A stretch of DNA of 24,556 nucleotides from Oscillospiraceae bacterium (lineage in GTDB: Bacteria; Bacillota; Clostridia; Oscillospirales; Oscillospiraceae): contig JAEDIZ010000024.1 in assembly GCA_016296635.1 (NCBI GenBank), positions 1 through 24,556 on the forward strand, written 5' to 3'. The notes under the pieces were generated by a model. That model was not told the DNA's origin. It did no database searches and was given only the letters and a program-made list of their open reading frames with translations. The stretch's first letter is position 1. The number at the start of each line of letters is the position of its first letter. Shown piece after piece: positions 15,024-21,654 of this stretch. A program made the position numbers and the translations under genes.

Positions 15024-16355
15024 ATGAAAAACAGAGGCAGCACCATCGTTTCCATTCTGCTCATCGTGTTTTCCATTGCCTTTCTGTGTACCGCAGCGCT
15101 GCTGCTGATCAAAACGCTCCCAGAAAAAAAGCCGGACTCTGTCACAAAGCTTGAAACAGAGAATGTTTTTGCCCCCGGTGTTTCCGCCGTGGAGCCGATC
15201 CGTGAGGATCCGTACGAGGGTGAGCTGCCCGTGACCCCGGAGATTCCGGAGGAAATCGAGCAGCCGGAGCCTTCCGAATCCGGCCCGGATGAAGAGGCAC
15301 TCGCCAAAGCCCGCGCCGTTTTGGAAACCATGTCGGATGAGGAAAAAATCTGGCAGATGTTCTTTGTGACACCGGAGTCCATGACCGGCGTTGAAGCAGC
15401 AACCCTTGCCGGTCCTGCCACAGAAGCCGCACTCAAAAAGTATCCGGTGGGCGGCATGATCTATTTTGCAAGGAATCTGGAGACCCGGCAGCAGGTGATC
15501 GATCTGCTCTCCGGCACACAGAGTTATTCCAAAATTCCGCTTTTCCTCGGCACGGACGAAGAGGGCGGTACCGTTTCGCGTGTCGGCTCCAATAAAAATC
15601 TCGGCGGCACCGCTGTGACCGACATGGCAATGCTCGGCAAAGCCGGAGATCCGGCAGCCGTTTATTCCGCAGGTACCACACTTGCCAAGAATCTGACTGA
15701 TCTCGGATTCAATCTGGACTTTGCTCCCGTGGCCGATGTGCTGAGCAGCAAGGATTCCGTCATTGCCACGCGTTCGTTCGGTTCTGATCCGCAGCTCTGC
15801 GCTACCATGGTCGGCATCATGACCGGAAGTCTGCGCGATAACGGTGTGATTCCCTGCCTGAAGCATTTCCCGGGTTATGGCAGCGCTATCGTTGACGATC
15901 ACTACGGCACCTCCGTTATTGAGAAAACGCAGGATGAGCTGGAAGCTGCAGACTTCGTCCCCTTCACCTCCGGCATTGCAGCCGGAGCCCCCTTTGTCAT
16001 GGTTTCCCATCTTTCCGTACCGGAGGTTACCGGTGATGATACGCCTGCCGATCTGAGCGAAAAAATTGTTTCCGAACTTTTGCGGAACAAACTTGGCTTC
16101 TCCGGCGTCATAATCACAGATTCACACGAGATGGCCTCCATTACCGACCACTACTCTTCTGCCGGGGCTGCTGTTGCCGCCGTGCAGGCAGGCTGTGATA
16201 TGATCCTGATGCCCGCTGATCTGCAGGGTGCTTACAACGCACTGCACGCTGCCGTGCAAAACGGAACAATCACCCGGGAACGCATTGATGAAAGTGTTTT
16301 GCGCATCCTGACCGTCAAAGCCAGCTTTGGTCTTTTGGATGGCCCCGAATTCTGA
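15024..16355 (+). CDS. GH3 beta-N-acetylhexosaminidase, membrane-anchored (NagZ-like)
   Basis: A 443-residue glycoside hydrolase family 3 enzyme that would release N-acetylglucosamine from muropeptides or related glycans. An uncleaved-looking N-terminal helix (about 7-29) is followed by an acidic Pro/Glu-rich linker (35-90), which places the enzyme outside the cell. The catalytic domain (92-440) has GTDEEGG, LDFAPVADV, KHFPGYG (280-286), the Asp-His dyad as DDH (291-293) and the nucleophile Asp366 in IITDSHEM. The Asp/His dyad is the hallmark of NagZ-type enzymes rather than beta-glucosidases. AAAAGGAG precedes the ATG. A cell-wall recycling role is known for the family, and the exact substrate is inferred. 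Confidence 0.92.
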   Translation: MKNRGSTIVSILLIVFSIAFLCTAALLLIKTLPEKKPDSVTKLETENVFAPGVSAVEPIREDPYEGELPVTPEIPEEIEQPEPSESGPDEEALAKARAVLETMSDEEKIWQMFFVTPESMTGVEAATLAGPATEAALKKYPVGGMIYFARNLETRQQVIDLLSGTQSYSKIPLFLGTDEEGGTVSRVGSNKNLGGTAVTDMAMLGKAGDPAAVYSAGTTLAKNLTDLGFNLDFAPVADVLSSKDSVIATRSFGSDPQLCATMVGIMTGSLRDNGVIPCLKHFPGYGSAIVDDHYGTSVIEKTQDELEAADFVPFTSGIAAGAPFVMVSHLSVPEVTGDDTPADLSEKIVSELLRNKLGFSGVIITDSHEMASITDHYSSAGAAVAAVQAGCDMILMPADLQGAYNALHAAVQNGTITRERIDESVLRILTVKASFGLLDGPEF

Positions 16356-16369
16356 AAGGAGACTGTATT

Positions 16370-16564
16370 ATGGAACAGAAAAGATTATATCGCGCATCCA
16401 TCGACAAGAAGATTTTCGGCGTCTGCAGCGGCATCGCGCACTATTTTAATATTGATCCCACAGTCGTACGCTTGGCAACGGTGATCTTGGTCTTCGCCGG
16501 CGGACTGAGCCTTTGGATCTATCTGATTGCCGCGCTCATTATGACAGAAACAACCGAATTCTGA
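16370..16564 (+). CDS. Small PspC-domain membrane protein
   Basis: A 64-residue protein that is essentially one PspC domain: KRLYRASIDKKIFGVCSGIAHYFNIDP, then a hydrophobic helix (about 36-58, VRLATVILVFAGGLSLWIYLIAALIM). Single-domain PspC proteins are common in Firmicutes. In proteobacteria PspC senses envelope stress, but the role of the small versions is not established. GAAAGGAG lies ahead of the ATG, and only 14 bases separate it from the GH3 gene. A strong terminator follows, so it ends the operon. Confidence 0.92.
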   Translation: MEQKRLYRASIDKKIFGVCSGIAHYFNIDPTVVRLATVILVFAGGLSLWIYLIAALIMTETTEF

Positions 16565-16573
16565 TTTTCCAAC

Positions 16574-16605
16574 AAAAAACGCCTTCCAAAAGGAAGGCGT
16601 TTTTT
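16574..16605 (+). terminator. Terminator of the DUF1846-GH3-PspC operon
   Basis: ACGCCTTCC (16579-16587) and GGAAGGCGT (16592-16600) pair around AAAA, flanked by A and T tracts, with TTTTT following on the plus strand. It is strong and complete. Confidence 0.92.
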
Positions 16606-16608
16606 CTA

Positions 16609-16637
16609 TTGAAAATTGTCGTCAAATTCCGTATCAT
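16609..16637 (+). promoter_or_regulatory. Probable promoter of the CapA-like gene
   Basis: TTGAAA (16609-16614) is 17 bases from TATCAT (16632-16637), placed directly behind the preceding terminator. The leader would be about 16 bases before the ATG at 16660. Confidence 0.6.
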
Positions 16638-16659
16638 ATAGAAAAAAGGGAGTGATCGG

Positions 16660-17946
16660 ATGGCAGGTAAACGCCAAAAACCCGGGGAGCCTTCCCGGCT
16701 GCTCGGTGCAATACTGATTTTTTTACTGCTGATCGTTTTGGTTTGGGGTACACTCACCGTTCTGCGTGCTGCTAAAGCGCAGAAGGAACGAGCTGAATCA
16801 ATCAAGGCCCCAGCGCAGGTACAGTCCGATACAGCGCTTCATGAGCCGCTGGAGCCGCAGGAATCGCAGGCAGAGCCGGATAGCGGCACACCGGATGAAC
16901 AGTTGCCGCCTGCCGTCATTCCTTCGAGTACCGCAACGCTGATGGCGCTTGGTGACAATCTGATTCATAACTGTGTTTACTGGTCTGCAGAAAAAGCGGA
17001 CGGCGGATACGACTTCTCGCCGTTCTTTGAAAAAATTGCAGAAACCTGCGCACAGTATGATCTGGCCTGCATCAACCAGGAAACGATTTACGTCTGTGAC
17101 GCAAGCTACATTTCCAGTTATCCCGTTTTCGGCACACCCGTTCAGATGGCGGATGCCTTGGTCGATGCAGGTTTTGATATCATCACCCACGCAACGAATC
17201 ATTGCTTTGACAAGGGCGACACCGGTCTGAAGGATACCATCGGCTACTGGCGTGACAATTATCCGGAAGTCACCTATCTCGGCATCCACGACAGTGAACA
17301 GGACGCCGAACAGATCCGGGTCGTGGAGAAAAACGGCATCCGCATTGCATTGCTGAACTATACATACGGACTTAACAGCGGTTTCTCCGTCCAGCCCTGG
17401 CAGGTCGATCGTTTTTCCACCTACGCAGAGGTCGAAGAGGATCTAGCACGCGCAAAGGAGCAGGCAGACTTTGTTGTTGTATTCGCGCATTGGGGTGAGG
17501 ACGGAAACGCTTCCGTCACCAATTACCAGCGCACATGGGCGCAGGTTCTTGCAGACGGCGGTGCCGATCTGATCATCGGCACGCATCCGCATCTGCTGCA
17601 GCCGCTGGAGCATCTTTCCAGCGCCGACGGCAGGGATGTGCCGGTTTTCTGGTCGCTGGGTAATTTCCTCTCCCATCAGGAGAAGCCGGAAGAAATGCTG
17701 GGCGGCATGGCGGATGTGGAAATTACGAAGGACGCGTCCGGCGTTTATGTTTCCAGATGTGAGCTGCTGCCCATCGTCAATGTGATCTTCCGCGCAGCGG
17801 TCGGTGAGTGGTATGAATACAGCCCCATGCTTCTGCGTGATTACACAGGCGAAATCGCCGCAAGGCATCGTTGGGAAGCCTGCACGGTGGACAAAATGTG
17901 GGAGATCTACGAAAATGCTACCGGCGAAAAGCGGCCGGAAGTCTGA
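16660..17946 (+). CDS. CapA-like protein (poly-gamma-glutamate capsule family, metallophosphatase fold)
   Basis: A 428-residue membrane-anchored extracellular protein. One N-terminal helix (13-36) is followed by a Glu/Pro-rich linker (48-88) and the PGA_cap domain (91-390). Metal-site motifs in order are LGDN (97-100), INQE (138-141), ATNH (178-181), HWGED (277-281) and GTHPH (307-311), then SLGNFL. These follow the calcineurin-like phosphoesterase layout of CapA/PgsA. In Bacillus CapA works with CapB and CapC in polyglutamate export, but neither is nearby, so a role in polyglutamate is not supported here. GGGAG lies eight bases ahead of the ATG. It is transcribed as a single gene between two terminators. 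Confidence 0.9.
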   Translation: MAGKRQKPGEPSRLLGAILIFLLLIVLVWGTLTVLRAAKAQKERAESIKAPAQVQSDTALHEPLEPQESQAEPDSGTPDEQLPPAVIPSSTATLMALGDNLIHNCVYWSAEKADGGYDFSPFFEKIAETCAQYDLACINQETIYVCDASYISSYPVFGTPVQMADALVDAGFDIITHATNHCFDKGDTGLKDTIGYWRDNYPEVTYLGIHDSEQDAEQIRVVEKNGIRIALLNYTYGLNSGFSVQPWQVDRFSTYAEVEEDLARAKEQADFVVVFAHWGEDGNASVTNYQRTWAQVLADGGADLIIGTHPHLLQPLEHLSSADGRDVPVFWSLGNFLSHQEKPEEMLGGMADVEITKDASGVYVSRCELLPIVNVIFRAAVGEWYEYSPMLLRDYTGEIAARHRWEACTVDKMWEIYENATGEKRPEV

Positions 17947-17959
17947 TCGGATACAGAAT

Positions 17960-17994
17960 AACCCGGATGCAGCAAAACTGCATCCGGGTTTTTC
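17960..17994 (+). terminator. Terminator of the CapA-like gene
   Basis: AACCCGGATGCAG (17960-17972) pairs with CTGCATCCGGGTT (17978-17990) around a CAAAA loop, followed by TTTC on the plus strand. It lies 13 bases after the stop codon. Confidence 0.9.
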
Positions 17995-18011
17995 TTATTT
18001 TATTGTCTACT

Positions 18012-18159
18012 GAATAAACCGCAACGCGGTTTATTCGCGCGGTGAATGCCGCGCAATTACATAAAAACGGCTCTTTTAACCGTTTTTATGTAATTCGGAC
18101 ATTAATACAATGTGAAATTCCATTGCTGCGGCGCACCGCTGCAATGGAAAGTACACATT
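18012..18159. repeat. Cluster of four consecutive palindromes between convergent genes
   Basis: Stem A: GAATAAACCGC/GCGGTTTATTC (18012-18036, 3-base loop). Stem B starts at the next base: GCGCGG/CCGCGC (18037-18054). Stem C starts at the next base: a perfect 16-bp stem AATTACATAAAAACGG (18055-18070) with its complement at 18080-18095. Stem D: a 14-bp stem with one mismatch (18118-18131/18136-18149), extended by AATGTG (18109-18114) and CACATT (18154-18159). They fill the gap between the CapA-like gene and ttcA, and the last reaches the ttcA stop codon. One stem may terminate ttcA, but four abutting stems exceed that need. Confidence 0.85.
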
Positions 18160-18871
18160 ATTTTTCAATTCCCCATTGCGGCAGGGGCAGGCGCTGCATA
18201 GAGCCGAAGATCTTTGTTTTCAGATCGGGATACTGTTTTTGCAGCGCAGCAATCAGCTCTTTGACTTCCTGCCGTTTGGTATGCTTGTCTGCCGGACATT
18301 CGTTGTGCACAATGGGCAGGTGCTGCCGTTGCGCGAAGCTTTCGATTGCCTGCTCGCCGATATAAAGCATCGGGCGGATCTGCGTAATGCCCGTGCGGCT
18401 GAGATAGGTCACGGGCTCAAAGCAACTGATGCGGCCCTCATACAGAAGGCTCATGAGAAAGGTTTCCACCGCATCGTCAAAATGATGCCCCAACGCAACC
18501 TTGTTGAATCCGCGCTCTGCCAAAATGTCATTGATGGCGCCGCGGCGCATCTTCGCACACATGGAGCAGGGATTTTTCTCCTGGCGGTAGTCAAAAATGA
18601 TCTTTGCAATCTCTGTTTTTTTGCAGTAATACGGCACATCCAGCTTTTCGCAGAGCGCCTCCACCCCAGAAAAATCCATATCGAGGCCCATGTCCACCGT
18701 CACGGCTTCCAATTCAAAATGCTTCGGATAATAGGCGCGCAGCGCTGCAAGAACAACCAATAGCGTCAGCGAGTCCTTGCCCCCCGATACGCCTACCGCG
18801 ATCCGGTCGCCCTCGGATATCATCTTATATTCATCGATGCAGCTTCGCATCTGTCCCATCATTTTCTGCAT
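18158..18871 (-). CDS. ttcA: TtcA-family tRNA thiolation ATPase
   Basis: PP-loop ATPase of 237 residues, of the family that makes 2-thiocytidine in tRNA using ATP and a sulfur carrier. SGGKDS (29-34) is the PP-loop. PCSMCAKMRRG supplies Cys102 and Cys105, and a third cysteine, Cys192, lies in HNECPADKH. Such cysteines bind the iron-sulfur cluster in TtcA. LGHHFDDAVETFLMSLLYEG is the family's central motif. I chose the ATG at 18871 because GGAGG precedes it by eight bases; the longer frame to 18982 has no ribosome site. It is a single gene, convergent with the CapA-like gene. Clostridial members of this family may modify other positions, so the exact tRNA target is uncertain. Confidence 0.88.
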   Translation of the reverse strand: MQKMMGQMRSCIDEYKMISEGDRIAVGVSGGKDSLTLLVVLAALRAYYPKHFELEAVTVDMGLDMDFSGVEALCEKLDVPYYCKKTEIAKIIFDYRQEKNPCSMCAKMRRGAINDILAERGFNKVALGHHFDDAVETFLMSLLYEGRISCFEPVTYLSRTGITQIRPMLYIGEQAIESFAQRQHLPIVHNECPADKHTKRQEVKELIAALQKQYPDLKTKIFGSMQRLPLPQWGIEK

Positions 18872-19031
18872 AGTAATGCCTCCGTCAAGTCTTTTTTGCT
18901 CAGCCTCGGAAATGCTCCGAAAAGGAACAAATATTGATAATTTGCAAATTGAGGAATTCGGAGATATCAAGAGAAAAAACAAGCATTTTTAAGTTCCTCT
19001 CACATTCCGTTTATTTTTTCGTATTTTTACA

Positions 19032-19060
19032 TTGACAGTTTGTTTTCTGTATGATATAAA
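19032..19060 (+). promoter_or_regulatory. Promoter of rplM-rpsI
   Basis: TTGACA (19032-19037), a 17-base spacer and TATAAA (19055-19060). The start is expected near 19067, leaving a leader of about 85 bases. The rest of the gap back to ttcA (18872-19031) is AT-rich, and I see no confident ttcA promoter there. Confidence 0.88.
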
Positions 19061-19066
19061 ATACAA

Positions 19067-19151
19067 GCGCGTTTATGAAGTATTGTATATGCGCCTGATG
19101 AATTTGTCAAAATTTTTATAGAAAGCATCTGCTTTCAATGGAGGAACATTC
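19067..19151 (+). promoter_or_regulatory. Possible ribosomal-protein leader of rplM
   Basis: The leader has two foldable parts. GCGC (19067-19070) can close against GCGC (19091-19094), and GAAAGC (19121-19126) pairs with GCTTTC (19131-19136) six bases before the ribosome site GGAGG. L13 autoregulatory leaders are known upstream of rplM in Firmicutes. Whether this is one is inference, because I cannot run a covariance search. Confidence 0.4.
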
Positions 19152-19580
19152 ATGAGCACTATCGTCAAGAAAGAGGACGTCCAGAGAAAATGGTATGTTC
19201 TCGATGCAGCTGGCAAGCCCATGGGCCGTACCGCTGTTGTCGCTGCGAAGCTGCTTCGCGGCAAGCACAAGGTTGACTTCACTCCCAGCGTTGACTGCGG
19301 CGATTTCGTTATCATCGTCAATGTCGACAAGGCAGTCCTGACCGGCAAGAAGCTGGATCAGAAGCACTACTATCATCACACCGGCTGGATCGGCAACCTG
19401 AAAGATGTCAAGTACCGCACCATCATGGCTGAGCGTCCCGAGTTCGCCATGGAGCTGGCTGTCAAGGGCATGTTGCCCAAGAACACCCTCGGCCGCACCG
19501 CTTTCTCTCGCCTGAAGATCTACAAGGGCGCCGAGCACAACAACGCCGCACAGAAGCCCGAAGCATGGACTTTGGACTAA
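19152..19580 (+). CDS. rplM: 50S ribosomal protein L13
   Basis: A 142-residue large-subunit protein at the usual length. Clear L13 signatures are KWYVLDAAGKPMGRTAVVAAKLLRGK, DCGDFVIIVN, KYYHHTGWIG-like YYHHTGWIGNLK, and VKGMLPKNTLGR near residue 110. GGAGG precedes the ATG by seven bases. It is followed by rpsI after 17 bases, the standard bacterial pair. The promoter and possible leader in front of it would control both genes. Nothing is unusual in the protein. Confidence 0.98.
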   Translation: MSTIVKKEDVQRKWYVLDAAGKPMGRTAVVAAKLLRGKHKVDFTPSVDCGDFVIIVNVDKAVLTGKKLDQKHYYHHTGWIGNLKDVKYRTIMAERPEFAMELAVKGMLPKNTLGRTAFSRLKIYKGAEHNNAAQKPEAWTLD

Positions 19581-19597
19581 GCAGGAGGTAAAAGACT

Positions 19598-20002
19598 ATG
19601 TACGAGAGCAAAAGACAGTATCAGTACGGCACCGGCCGTCGTAAGTCCTCCGTCGCTCGTGTTCGCCTGTATCAGGGTGGCACCGGCGCTATCACCATCA
19701 ACGGTCGTGACATCGATGATTATTTCGGCCTCGACACTCTGAAGATGGTTGTCCGTCAGCCCCTCGCTTTGACCGACCTCGTCGGCAAAGTTGACATCGT
19801 CTGCACCGTCGAAGGCGGCGGCGTTTCCGGTCAGGCCGGCGCTATCCGTCACGGCGTTTCCCGCGCTCTGCTGGGCGTAAACCCCGAATTCCGTTCCGCT
19901 CTTAAGGCTGCTGGTTTCCTGACCCGCGACCCGAGAATGAAGGAAAGAAAGAAGTACGGCCTCAAAGCCGCACGTCGCGCACCTCAGTTCAGCAAGAGAT
20001 AA
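19598..20002 (+). CDS. rpsI: 30S ribosomal protein S9
   Basis: A 134-residue small-subunit protein. It shows YGTGRRKSSVARVRL, the ITINGRDIDDYF region, GGGVSGQAGAIRHGVSRAL and the C-terminal KKYGLKAARRAPQFSKR, whose final Lys-Arg reaches the P-site tRNA in the ribosome. The C-terminus is intact, so any mobile element inserted here left the coding end whole. GCAGGAGG lies ahead of the ATG. It is the second gene of the rplM operon and is followed by a strong terminator. Confidence 0.98.
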   Translation: MYESKRQYQYGTGRRKSSVARVRLYQGGTGAITINGRDIDDYFGLDTLKMVVRQPLALTDLVGKVDIVCTVEGGGVSGQAGAIRHGVSRALLGVNPEFRSALKAAGFLTRDPRMKERKKYGLKAARRAPQFSKR

Positions 20003-20033
20003 TCAGCTGGATTTTTACAACCAAAAAGCTCAA

Positions 20034-20069
20034 AAAACCCCGGAAAATCAAGGTTTTCCGGGGTTTTCT
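20034..20069 (+). terminator. Terminator of rplM-rpsI
   Basis: AAAACCCCGGAAAA (20034-20047) and TTTTCCGGGGTTTT (20054-20067) form a perfect 14-bp stem that ends in a T-tract. It lies about 30 bases after the rpsI stop. Confidence 0.92.
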
Positions 20070-20333
20070 TATATAAAACACTCTGTTGCAGTTTGACTGA
20101 TTTTGTCCTAGTTTAACCACTTTTGACCCTGTTTTTTTGAGTTAAAAATGGGGCAACCATCCGTTTTGAATGACTTTTGAGTTAAAAAATGGGGCAACTT
20201 TTGGCCTCTGAACCGCGACAATGCCGATCTTATTATGGGCTTTTTCGCGTCTGTATTTTGCATGGTTATTCATTTGAGAGGTTTATATCAATTTGTCCTA
20301 ATCAGACATAACTAGAAGAAGTTTATCATACAT
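20070..20333. other. Gene-free junction between core chromosome and the mobile-element-like region
   Basis: I see no gene in this stretch. It is AT-rich and contains repeated TTTTGACC/TTTTGTCC-like words (20094-20130) and two long direct repeats (listed separately). Composition changes from the GC-rich core to a more AT-rich style, and all genes to the right are replication/partition or secreted-cargo genes. It probably contains the element's end. The attachment site itself cannot be placed without the other end. Confidence 0.6.
20135..20198. repeat. Two direct repeats 40 bases apart, possible insertion-sequence end
   Basis: TTTTGAGTTAAAAATGGGG followed by CAAC (20135-20157) recurs at 20175-20198 with one extra A. 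Closely spaced direct repeats next to TTTTGACC words resemble the multiple transposase-binding repeats at ends of IS21-type elements. That family call rests on pattern memory only. No transposase gene is in the window. Confidence 0.5.
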
Positions 20334-20382
20334 AGCGCACTTGTTACCGAAACACTAATCGGTTGGCAAGTGCGCTTTTTTT
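20334..20382 (+). terminator. Terminator-like hairpin, candidate attenuator of the cysteine-rich/repA operon
   Basis: AGCGCACTTG (20334-20343) pairs with CAAGTGCGCT (20367-20376), and an inner ACCGA/TCGGT extends the stem. A run of T (20376-20382) follows. The next gene starts only 33 bases later, with no room for a promoter between. Either the promoter is upstream and read-through is regulated, or this ends an unseen small RNA. Confidence 0.75.
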
Positions 20383-20414
20383 ATGCCACAACGCAGGCAA
20401 GAGGAGGTGTCAAA

Positions 20415-20714
20415 GTGAAAGCATATGGTAAGTCGTGGAGCTACAATGTGTATTGTTGCAGGTATTGTCTCTACTGGAAAGGTAAGAGAAAAGGATGTAC
20501 TTATGAGGATGGTTGTTGTTGTCCTGTACCGCAAAAACCGGCAAGGCGCAACGGTGTTGAAATTCACTATGAAACGGTAGTGGCCGAGAAGCTGCTTGTT
20601 TCTGAGTGTACTGACTGTCCTTATGGTCGGGACTCTCCTTGCCTTGGTTGGTGTACCAAAGAGATCATGCGCTCTTTCGGGCTGCTGAAGGAGCGTGGCA
20701 AAGACAATGTATGA
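20415..20714 (+). CDS. Cysteine-rich small protein of the mobile element
   Basis: A 99-residue protein with 11 cysteines. It has an N-terminal cluster (YCCRYC, KGC, GCCCP) and a C-terminal one (SECTDCPYGRDSPCLGWC). Paired CxxC spacing suggests zinc or iron-sulfur binding, but I do not recognise the family. It has no signal peptide or membrane segment. I chose GTG at 20415 because GAGGAGGT sits seven bases ahead; an in-frame ATG at 20383 falls inside the preceding terminator's tail and has no ribosome site. The last codons overlap the start of repA (ATGTATGA), so the two are translationally coupled. The position right before repA suggests a part in replication control, which is inference. Confidence 0.8.
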   Translation: MKAYGKSWSYNVYCCRYCLYWKGKRKGCTYEDGCCCPVPQKPARRNGVEIHYETVVAEKLLVSECTDCPYGRDSPCLGWCTKEIMRSFGLLKERGKDNV

Positions 20715-21606
20715 TTACTTCTATGGAGCAGAATCCGAGCAGTTTTCATTTTACCGAATACCTAAAATGCTATTCACAAATGAACGCTTCAAGACAATTT
20801 CCGCAGAAGCAAAAATTCTGTACGGGCTTCTGCTTGATCGAATGAACCTGTCAGCGAAAAACGGCTGGCAGGATAAAGACGGAAAGGTATATATCATTTT
20901 CACCATAGAGGACATCATGAATGCAATGGGCTGTGCTGACCAAAAAGCCGGGAAGCTCCTTTTCGAGCTTGAAAAGAAATGTGGCCTTATAGAGCGAAAG
21001 CGGCAAGGTCTTGGCAAGCCAAATCTGATCTATGTAAAGAACTTTATTGCTTCTTCTGGGTCACGATTCAAGAAACGTGAAAATCACGATTCAGGAGAAG
21101 TGATAATCACAGATCAAGAATCGTTAAAATCACGATGTAGTAATACTGACCCCAATGATACTGATTCTAGTGATAATGATTCTCTTCTCTTCACTTCGTT
21201 CAGTGAGAATCACTATCGGGAACCGAAAAGAAACGAAGTGATTTCCAGAGAAGAATACAGAGAGATTATCATGGAGAATATCTCTTATGACATCATTCTG
21301 GAGGACTATCCGTTTGAGCGTGAAGCTCTCACAGAAATATTAGAAATCATAGTGGATACAGTTTGTACAACAAAGTCCACCGTCCGCATTTCTGGTGATG
21401 ATAAACCTATCGATGTTGTGAGAAACCAATTTCTGAAGCTCGATAGTGAACACATCAAATTCATTCTCGATGGTCTCAAAGAGAATACGACCCGCATTCG
21501 TAATATGCGGCAGTATCTTTTAGCGACCCTGTATAACGCCCCCCTAACCATCGATAACTACTACCGAAGCCTTGTAAACCATGATATGTCAGAAAATAAG
21601 ATTTAA
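20707..21606 (+). CDS. repA: Replication initiator protein A (RepA_N family)
   Basis: A 299-residue initiator. The RepA_N domain (about 5-100) reads FSFYRIPKMLFTNERFKTISAEAKILYGLLLDRM, then FTIEDIMNAMGCADQKAGKLL, a winged-helix pattern typical of Gram-positive theta plasmids and ICEs. A low-complexity acidic linker (about 135-170, rich in Asp, Asn and Ser) follows. The C-terminal domain ends with NMRQYLLATLYNAPLTIDNYYRSLVNHD, as in clostridial members. I chose the ATG at 20707, which overlaps the upstream stop; a GTG at 20695 is too close to GGAG. The protein would load replication functions at the element's origin. Iterated sites were not found in the gene by eye. Confidence 0.92.
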   Translation: MYDYFYGAESEQFSFYRIPKMLFTNERFKTISAEAKILYGLLLDRMNLSAKNGWQDKDGKVYIIFTIEDIMNAMGCADQKAGKLLFELEKKCGLIERKRQGLGKPNLIYVKNFIASSGSRFKKRENHDSGEVIITDQESLKSRCSNTDPNDTDSSDNDSLLFTSFSENHYREPKRNEVISREEYREIIMENISYDIILEDYPFEREALTEILEIIVDTVCTTKSTVRISGDDKPIDVVRNQFLKLDSEHIKFILDGLKENTTRIRNMRQYLLATLYNAPLTIDNYYRSLVNHDMSENKI

Positions 21607-21628
21607 GCCGTAGGCAGTTGCCTGCGGC
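21607..21628 (+). promoter_or_regulatory. Small hairpin between repA and parB
   Basis: GCCG-T-AGGCA and TGCCT-G-CGGC pair with one mismatch, starting directly after the repA stop and followed by TTTCTGC. It could be a weak terminator that lowers parB expression. Confidence 0.5.
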
Positions 21629-21654
21629 TTTCTGCATTTAAGGAGATGATTTAT

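Noticed and set aside
16660..17946. Polyglutamate capsule locus
   Set aside because: Only a CapA-like protein is present. CapB and CapC ligase/export genes are absent, so capsule synthesis is not supported.
18872..19031. Promoter for ttcA
   Set aside because: Several TTGATA/TTGCAA and TATCAAT-like words occur, but none has acceptable spacing, so none is reported.
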